Part shown: in pieces, positions 5,543 to 8,827 of the stretch
Numbering within the stretch: the stretch's first letter is position 1
How the letters are laid out: the number at the start of each line of letters is the position of its first letter
From: JAKFWF01 sp031365375
GTDB taxonomy: Bacteria > Pseudomonadota > Alphaproteobacteria > Rhizobiales > Hyphomicrobiaceae
Direction of reading: 5' to 3'
DNA length: 8,827 nucleotides
NCBI GenBank assembly: GCA_031365375.1
Contig: JANLXZ010000239.1
Location: 1-8,827 of the forward strand
Program-made: the position numbers and the translations under genes
The notes under the pieces: generated by a model
Told to the model about the DNA's origin: nothing
What the model saw: the letters and a program-made list of their open reading frames with translations, nothing else
The model's database searches: none

Positions 5543-7042
5543 ATGTTCCCGATCCCGCGCACCGACCTAAAGCCGAACACCGCAGACTTCGAGCGTTTGC
5601 CGCTCGTCAAGCCTACCGGCTTTCGGGAGTACGACGCGCGCTGGCTGTTTCCCGAGGAAATAAACCTGATGGGCCTCAATGCGATTGGGCTGGGGCTGGC
5701 AACACTATTTGCCGAGAAAGGTGTCCCCAAGCGCTTCGTCGTCGGCCACGATTTTCGCTGGTATTCCGGTTCGGTCAAGCAAGCGTTGATCATGGGTCTG
5801 ATGGCTGGCGGCGCGGAAGTGCATGACATCGGCCTAGCATTGTCACCGATGGCCTATTTCGCGCAATTCGATCTCGATGTCGAGGGCGTGGCGATGGTTA
5901 CCGCTAGTCATAACGACAACGGCTGGACGGGTATCAAGATGGGCATGAACCGGCCGATGACGTTCGGGCCGGATGAGATGACGGCGCTCAAGGAGATCGT
6001 GTTGAGTGGCCGGGCGCAAACCCGCGTCGGCGGCCGCTATATCTTCGTGCCCAATTTCGCCGAACGCTATATCGCCTCCCTCACCGACCGGCCCAAGCTC
6101 AAGCGCAAGTTGCGCGTCGTAGCTGCGTGCGGGAACGGCACCGCCGGCGCCTTCGCCCCGCAAGTGCTGGCGGCGATCGGTGCCGAGGTGATCCCGCTCG
6201 ACGTCGAATTAGATCACTCGTTCCCGCGCTACAATCCTAACCCCGAAGACATGAAAATGCTGCACGCGATGGCCGAAGCCGTGATCAAGCACAAGGCCGA
6301 CGTCGCCTTGGGCTTCGATGGCGACGGCGACCGCTGCGGTGTCGTCGACAACGAGGGCCACGAGATCTTCGCCGATAAGGTCGGCGTCATGCTGGCACGC
6401 GACCTGTCGGCGATTCACAAGAATGCAAAGTTCGTCGCGGACGTGAAGTCCACCGGCTTGTTCGTCACCGATCCGGTGCTCAAAGCCAACGGCGCGACAA
6501 CGACCTATTGGAAGACTGGCCACAGCTACATGAAGCGCCACACGCACGAGGTGAAAGCACTCGTCGGCTTCGAAAAATCGGGTCATTTCTTCTTCCAGCC
6601 GCCGTTGGGCCGCGGCTACGATGATGGCCTTGTGGCTGGCCTTGCCGTCCTCGACATGCTGGATCGCGCGGATGGGCGGACCATGGCCGACTTACAGCGC
6701 GCACTACCCAAGACCTGGGGCTCGCCGACCATGTCACCGCACTGCGACGACGAGAAGAAATACGGTGTCGTCGATCGAATGGTGGAGCACTATACGACGC
6801 TGCACGCGTCTGGAGGTACCATCGCCGGCCAAAAAATCCGCGATTTGGTGACGGTCAATGGTGTTCGCATTACGCTCGAGGACGGCACATGGGGCTTGGT
6901 GCGCGCGTCATCCAACAAGCCCGAACTCGTTGTCGTCGTCGAAAGCCCAGTCTCGGAAGCCAACATGCGGGCGATTTTCGCGGATATCGACGGCCTTCTG
7001 GGGAAGATGCCAGAAGTCGGCGCGTACAATCAGAAGATTTGA
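5543..7042 (+). CDS. Phosphomannomutase/phosphoglucomutase (alpha-D-phosphohexomutase)
   Basis: This 499-residue cytoplasmic enzyme should interconvert hexose 6- and 1-phosphates, feeding GDP-mannose or UDP-glucose and so surface polysaccharide. All four hallmark loops of the family are visible. The phosphoserine loop is TASHNDNGWTGIK, with S122 as the phosphorylated residue. The metal loop is DGDGDR (259-264, Asp 259, 261 and 263). The sugar-recognition loop is GFEKSGHFFF (342-351), where the more common form is GEMSGH. The phosphate-binding loop is RASSNKPEL (454-462). The length is a little above the common 450-470. The ATG at 5543 has an AAAAGGG stretch about eight bases upstream. Mannose versus glucose preference cannot be decided from sequence alone. 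The gene stands alone on the plus strand and ends just before two hairpins. Confidence 0.93.
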   Translation: MFPIPRTDLKPNTADFERLPLVKPTGFREYDARWLFPEEINLMGLNAIGLGLATLFAEKGVPKRFVVGHDFRWYSGSVKQALIMGLMAGGAEVHDIGLALSPMAYFAQFDLDVEGVAMVTASHNDNGWTGIKMGMNRPMTFGPDEMTALKEIVLSGRAQTRVGGRYIFVPNFAERYIASLTDRPKLKRKLRVVAACGNGTAGAFAPQVLAAIGAEVIPLDVELDHSFPRYNPNPEDMKMLHAMAEAVIKHKADVALGFDGDGDRCGVVDNEGHEIFADKVGVMLARDLSAIHKNAKFVADVKSTGLFVTDPVLKANGATTTYWKTGHSYMKRHTHEVKALVGFEKSGHFFFQPPLGRGYDDGLVAGLAVLDMLDRADGRTMADLQRALPKTWGSPTMSPHCDDEKKYGVVDRMVEHYTTLHASGGTIAGQKIRDLVTVNGVRITLEDGTWGLVRASSNKPELVVVVESPVSEANMRAIFADIDGLLGKMPEVGAYNQKI

Positions 7043-7054
7043 ACGCGCCGGTTC

Positions 7055-7089
7055 AAAGCATACGGCGGTTGAGATCCGCCATATGCTTT
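7055..7089. terminator. Hairpin 1 in the convergent intergenic region
   Basis: AAAGCATA (7055-7062), C, GGCGG (7064-7068), a 7-base loop, CCGCC (7076-7080), A, TATGCTTT (7082-7089). The 14-step stem has a single C-A mismatch when read as plus-strand RNA. On the minus strand that position becomes a G-U wobble, so the stem is continuous. It lies 13 bases after the mutase stop. It lacks a long U-tract and may act as a bidirectional terminator or as 3'-end protection. Confidence 0.6.
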
Positions 7090-7097
7090 AAGCCAAA

Positions 7098-7123
7098 GCG
7101 GCCGAGGAAGATGCCTCAGCCGC
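7098..7123 (-). terminator. Hairpin 2, probable intrinsic terminator, best on the minus strand
   Basis: GCGGC (7098-7102), C, GAGG (7104-7107), loop AAGATG, CCTC (7114-7117), A, GCCGC (7119-7123). As minus-strand RNA it is a continuous 10-step stem with one G-U wobble, followed by UUUGGCUU, and it begins seven bases after the stop of the small His-rich gene. As plus-strand RNA it has one C-A mismatch and is followed by AGUUCUUUUA, so it could also stop transcription from the mutase gene. Confidence 0.68.
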
Positions 7124-7130
7124 AGTTCTT

Positions 7131-7427
7131 TTACCAATGGTGACCCCAATGGCGGTGATGGCGGTGATGACGGTGCCGCCAGCGTGGATAGTAATAGCTT
7201 GAGCCGTACACATAGCTCGGTCCGCCGGAGTAATAACTCGGTCCGTAACCATAGCCGTAGCCTCGGCCGTAGCCGTAAGATCCCGCTAACAGGGCGGAAC
7301 CGATCACTGCACCGGCAATGCCAAGACCTATGCCTCGGCCACCACGTGCCTCGGCCGACTGCACCGGTAGTAGTGCCGTCGATGCGGCCAGCGCGGCTAC
7401 AGCAACAAGCTTTCTGATGTGACGCAT
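7131..7427 (-). CDS. Small exported Gly/Tyr-rich protein with His-Arg-rich tail, function unknown
   Basis: A 98-residue protein I cannot assign to a named family. Residues 1-27 form a classical signal peptide (basic MRHIRK, hydrophobic LVAVAALAASTALLPV, likely cleavage after SAEA). Next comes a glycine-zipper-like stretch, GIGLGIAGAVIGSALLAG, then a Gly/Tyr-rich segment (SYGYGRGYGYGYGPSYY through YGSSYYY). The C-terminus is dense in His and Arg (RHRHHRHHRHWGHHW, eight His). The predicted product is periplasmic or outer-membrane associated. The His cluster could bind metal, which is inference. The start is well supported by GGAAGGAAAG a few bases upstream. Small proteins with glycine zippers and YG repeats are common in Alphaproteobacteria and mostly uncharacterised. 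The gene converges with the mutase gene and is followed at once by two hairpins. Confidence 0.82.
   Translation of the reverse strand: MRHIRKLVAVAALAASTALLPVQSAEARGGRGIGLGIAGAVIGSALLAGSYGYGRGYGYGYGPSYYSGGPSYVYGSSYYYPRWRHRHHRHHRHWGHHW
7149..7175. repeat. Three tandem 9-base units coding for His-Arg-His
   Basis: On the plus strand the units read ATGGCGGTG, ATGGCGGTG, ATGACGGTG (7149-7157, 7158-7166, 7167-7175), with one substitution. In the minus-strand gene each unit encodes His-Arg-His and forms the core of the basic, His-rich tail. An in-frame 9-base tandem repeat suggests growth by slippage. Confidence 0.85.
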
Positions 7428-7623
7428 ACGCTTTCCTTCCCATCAAACTAAAGGTTGTTTTTCCCGACTGAAACTCATTTGGGAATGCTGCCGCCACCCA
7501 TCAAGTCGATCGGACCGCCACACGAGAGTGTTACTGCGTTATTTTTTGCGGAAATGATGGAACTTTTTACGGTTCCGTCTCTAGCCAATGGCACTTAGGC
7601 GACGCCCGGTGTTCTGCTCCCAG
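7428..7623. other. Intergenic region upstream of the small His-rich protein gene
   Basis: About 196 bases without a convincing gene. It must hold the 3' end of the thioredoxin transcript and probably a promoter for the small minus-strand gene, but I see no clear -35/-10 pair. A weak 5-base stem, GGAAC (7559-7563) with GTTCC (7572-7576), flanks a T-rich loop about 50 bases after the thioredoxin stop. It is too weak to call a terminator. The stretch at 7536-7570 is visibly AT-richer than the rest of the window. Confidence 0.4.
7431..7440 (-). promoter_or_regulatory. Ribosome binding site of the small His-rich protein gene
   Basis: GGAAGGAAAG on the minus strand, three bases before the ATG codon by its last base, with the AAGGA core at a normal distance. 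It fixes the start at 7427 in front of a complete signal peptide. Confidence 0.65.
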
Positions 7624-8262
7624 TCAGTCTATCTTGACGCCGCTGTTGCCGCGCTCCGCCATCCGGGCAACGTGAAACCTCTGGAAGTTGCGGTCTGCCT
7701 CGTAAACCTTGGCCCGGATCCACACGAACAAATCGTAGAACGTGGCCGCACCGAACCCGAGGCTCATTCGGGTAACCTCGAGCGATTGCCCCCACGCCTT
7801 TGCGTCGGCTGGCAGCTCGTCCTTCAGAAACACAACGGTCGGCGTGAACATTACGCCCCAGCGCTCGGCCAACTTGGCCTCGCTCATCTTGCTGCCGTCG
7901 AAGTCCGTCACCTCGCGCGCGCCAAACATGTCGAGCTGCACCACCGCGAAATTGTCTCGGACATAATCGTTGATGTAGCGTTGAGCCAGCACCTCCTTGT
8001 GCATCTTGGTACAGTAGACGCAGCCGCGCTGTTCGAAGAAGAGTGCGAAACGTTTGCCCTTCGCTTTAGCGTCGGCGAAGTCCTCACGCAGATCGAGAAA
8101 AGTCGTGACCTCCCAGGCTTGATGATACAGTCCATCGTCGGCTTGACGCGGCACGACCATGGGCTCGATCGGCCCCGATACCGGCGGCAGTGTCGTGGCA
8201 ATCTGGCCAATGGCGCTCAAGTTCGTCAAGCCCAGGAAGAGCGCCGCGATCAACAAGCGCAT
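7624..8262 (-). CDS. Periplasmic SoxW-like thioredoxin-fold protein
   Basis: A 212-residue thioredoxin-fold protein. The N-terminus (MRLLIAALFLGLTNLSAIG) is hydrophobic and reads as a signal peptide or anchor, so the rest is expected in the periplasm. The redox motif is CVYC (C81, C84) in the context FFEQRGCVYCTKMH. Then come QLDMFGAREVTDFDG (109-123) and the cis-proline segment WGVMFTPTVVFL, with P141 in the usual place. This combination of FEQ-G-CxYC, GxREVTDFDG and FTPT matches thioredoxins annotated as SoxW-like in sulfur-oxidation loci. The C-terminal part (about 155-212) goes beyond the basic fold and resembles the same group (FYDLFVWIRAKVYEADRNFQRFHVARM). The start has a strong GAGGAAA site. 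The upstream gene ends 11 bases before it and encodes a TauE/SafE-type transporter. Likely role: disulfide reduction or exchange on exported proteins. The sulfur link is inference. Confidence 0.85.
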   Translation of the reverse strand: MRLLIAALFLGLTNLSAIGQIATTLPPVSGPIEPMVVPRQADDGLYHQAWEVTTFLDLREDFADAKAKGKRFALFFEQRGCVYCTKMHKEVLAQRYINDYVRDNFAVVQLDMFGAREVTDFDGSKMSEAKLAERWGVMFTPTVVFLKDELPADAKAWGQSLEVTRMSLGFGAATFYDLFVWIRAKVYEADRNFQRFHVARMAERGNSGVKID

Positions 8263-8268
8263 TGGATA

Positions 8269-8275
8269 TTTCCTC
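8269..8275 (-). promoter_or_regulatory. Ribosome binding site of the thioredoxin gene, overlapping the upstream stop
   Basis: GAGGAAA on the minus strand, six bases before the ATG at 8262. Its first two bases belong to the TGA stop of the transporter gene (8274-8276), so the two genes are probably translated in a coupled way. Confidence 0.7.
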
Positions 8276-8827
8276 AGTAAAACAGTGCGAGCGCGAAACG
8301 CGAGGCAATCAGCAGTAGAAAACAGCCGAACGCGATTTCAAGTGTACGCTTCGACACGCCGTGTGCAACCCGCGCGCCCAAGGGCGCCGTGACGACACTC
8401 AACGGGGCGACCAGCGCGACGGCGATCAGATTGACGAAGCCCACGGAACCGTCGGGCAGCGCGCCCGTCTGCATGGCGGCCCAGCCAGCCCACATGAAAC
8501 CAAGCATGCCCGGGATCGCAATGATCGGCCCAAAGCCCGATGAGGTGCCGATCCCCTGTCTCAACGGCCGATCATAAAGCGTCATGAGCATGGTGATGAA
8601 CGCGCCGCCTCCGATGCTCATCATCGTCGACAGAAAACCGACACCAACACCATATAATTCGACAAATCGGCTCATCGGGATTTTCAAACCGAGCCGCCAG
8701 CTGTCTCTTCCGAAGAATTGCTTCGAGGACATGAGTACGGCGAATACGATCCAAATCCATTTGAGAACCGCGCCCGAACTTGATTTCGCGACGAGGATGC
8801 CGAGCATCACGCCGACGAACACCGGTA
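8274..8827 (-). CDS. TSUP (TauE/SafE) family membrane transporter, 5' end outside window
   Basis: About 184 codons are visible and the frame runs off the right edge. An in-frame GTG near 8822 is not taken as the start, because roughly the first third of a normal 250-270-residue TSUP protein would be missing. The visible part has about six hydrophobic segments, including VLKWIWIVFAVLM, a glycine-rich helix pair YGVGVGFLSTMMSIGGGAFI, then GIGTSSGFGPIIAIPGMLGFMWAG, VNLIAVALVAPLSVVTAPLGARVA and a final LEIAFGCFLLLIASRFALALF. The GGGAFI and GTSSG motifs and the C-terminal PLGARVAHG....LEIAFG pattern are typical of the TauE/SafE family (DUF81), inner-membrane carriers proposed to export sulfite, sulfonates or other organic anions. 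It is followed after 11 bases by a SoxW-like thioredoxin gene. The substrate is not determined. Confidence 0.88.
   Translation of the reverse strand, partial: PVFVGVMLGILVAKSSSGAVLKWIWIVFAVLMSSKQFFGRDSWRLGLKIPMSRFVELYGVGVGFLSTMMSIGGGAFITMLMTLYDRPLRQGIGTSSGFGPIIAIPGMLGFMWAGWAAMQTGALPDGSVGFVNLIAVALVAPLSVVTAPLGARVAHGVSKRTLEIAFGCFLLLIASRFALALFY

Noticed and set aside
7149..7175. Tandem repeat as a CRISPR-like or mobile-element repeat
   Set aside because: The units are 9 bases, directly adjacent and in frame inside a coding region, so they are a protein-coding repeat.
7030..7497. Minus-strand 155-codon frame overlapping the small His-rich gene
   Set aside because: Its translation is a frame-shifted, Arg/Leu/Pro-rich version of the same DNA. 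The competing frame has a signal peptide and a good ribosome site.
7559..7576. Short stem GGAAC/GTTCC as terminator of the thioredoxin gene
   Set aside because: Only five pairs with an eight-base loop, and no U-tract follows it on the minus strand.
7588..8280. Plus-strand open frame (230 codons) opposite the thioredoxin gene
   Set aside because: The minus strand has a complete thioredoxin with CVYC, a cis-Pro and a strong ribosome site; the plus frame has no recognisable features.

Overview
The window looks like chromosomal DNA of a GC-rich alphaproteobacterium. This rests on the Obg-ProB-ProA gene order common in that class, the alphaproteobacterial style of the Obg and ProB sequences, and a small secreted Gly/Tyr/His-rich protein of a kind frequent there. 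Genus cannot be read from the sequence. There are ten protein genes, two of them cut by the window edges. I see no tRNA, rRNA, CRISPR array, insertion sequence, integrase or phage gene.

Left block (1-5374, minus strand). Seven genes read right to left as one tight operon: obg GTPase, a Fic-domain (AMPylase-type) protein, proB, proA, two tandem MaoC-type hydratases, and the start of a PaiB-like FMN-binding protein. Four of the six junctions are 4-base ATGA start/stop overlaps; the other two gaps are 20 and 9 bases. ProB and ProA carry out the first two steps of proline synthesis from glutamate. Obg is an essential ribosome-associated GTPase. The MaoC pair points to acyl-CoA or related hydration. 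The Fic gene is the least expected member: it lies seamlessly between obg and proB and carries both an intact active-site motif and a self-inhibitory motif.

Middle (5375-7130). A divergent intergenic region of 168 bases separates obg from a plus-strand phosphomannomutase/phosphoglucomutase gene (5543-7042), a source of sugar phosphates for surface polysaccharide. After that gene come two consecutive hairpins. Both pair better as minus-strand RNA, which suggests they mainly terminate the facing minus-strand gene.

Right block (7131-8827, minus strand). A small exported Gly/Tyr/His-rich protein of unknown role is followed, after a gap of about 196 bases, by a two-gene unit: a TauE/SafE-type membrane transporter (5' end outside the window) and a periplasmic SoxW-like thioredoxin with a CVYC active site. 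That pairing hints at sulfur-compound handling.

Most of the window is ordinary core metabolism. The points most worth a second look are the Fic gene inside the obg-proBA operon, the MaoC/PaiB tail of that operon, the thioredoxin-TauE pair, and the His-Arg-His repeat protein with its strand-biased hairpins.
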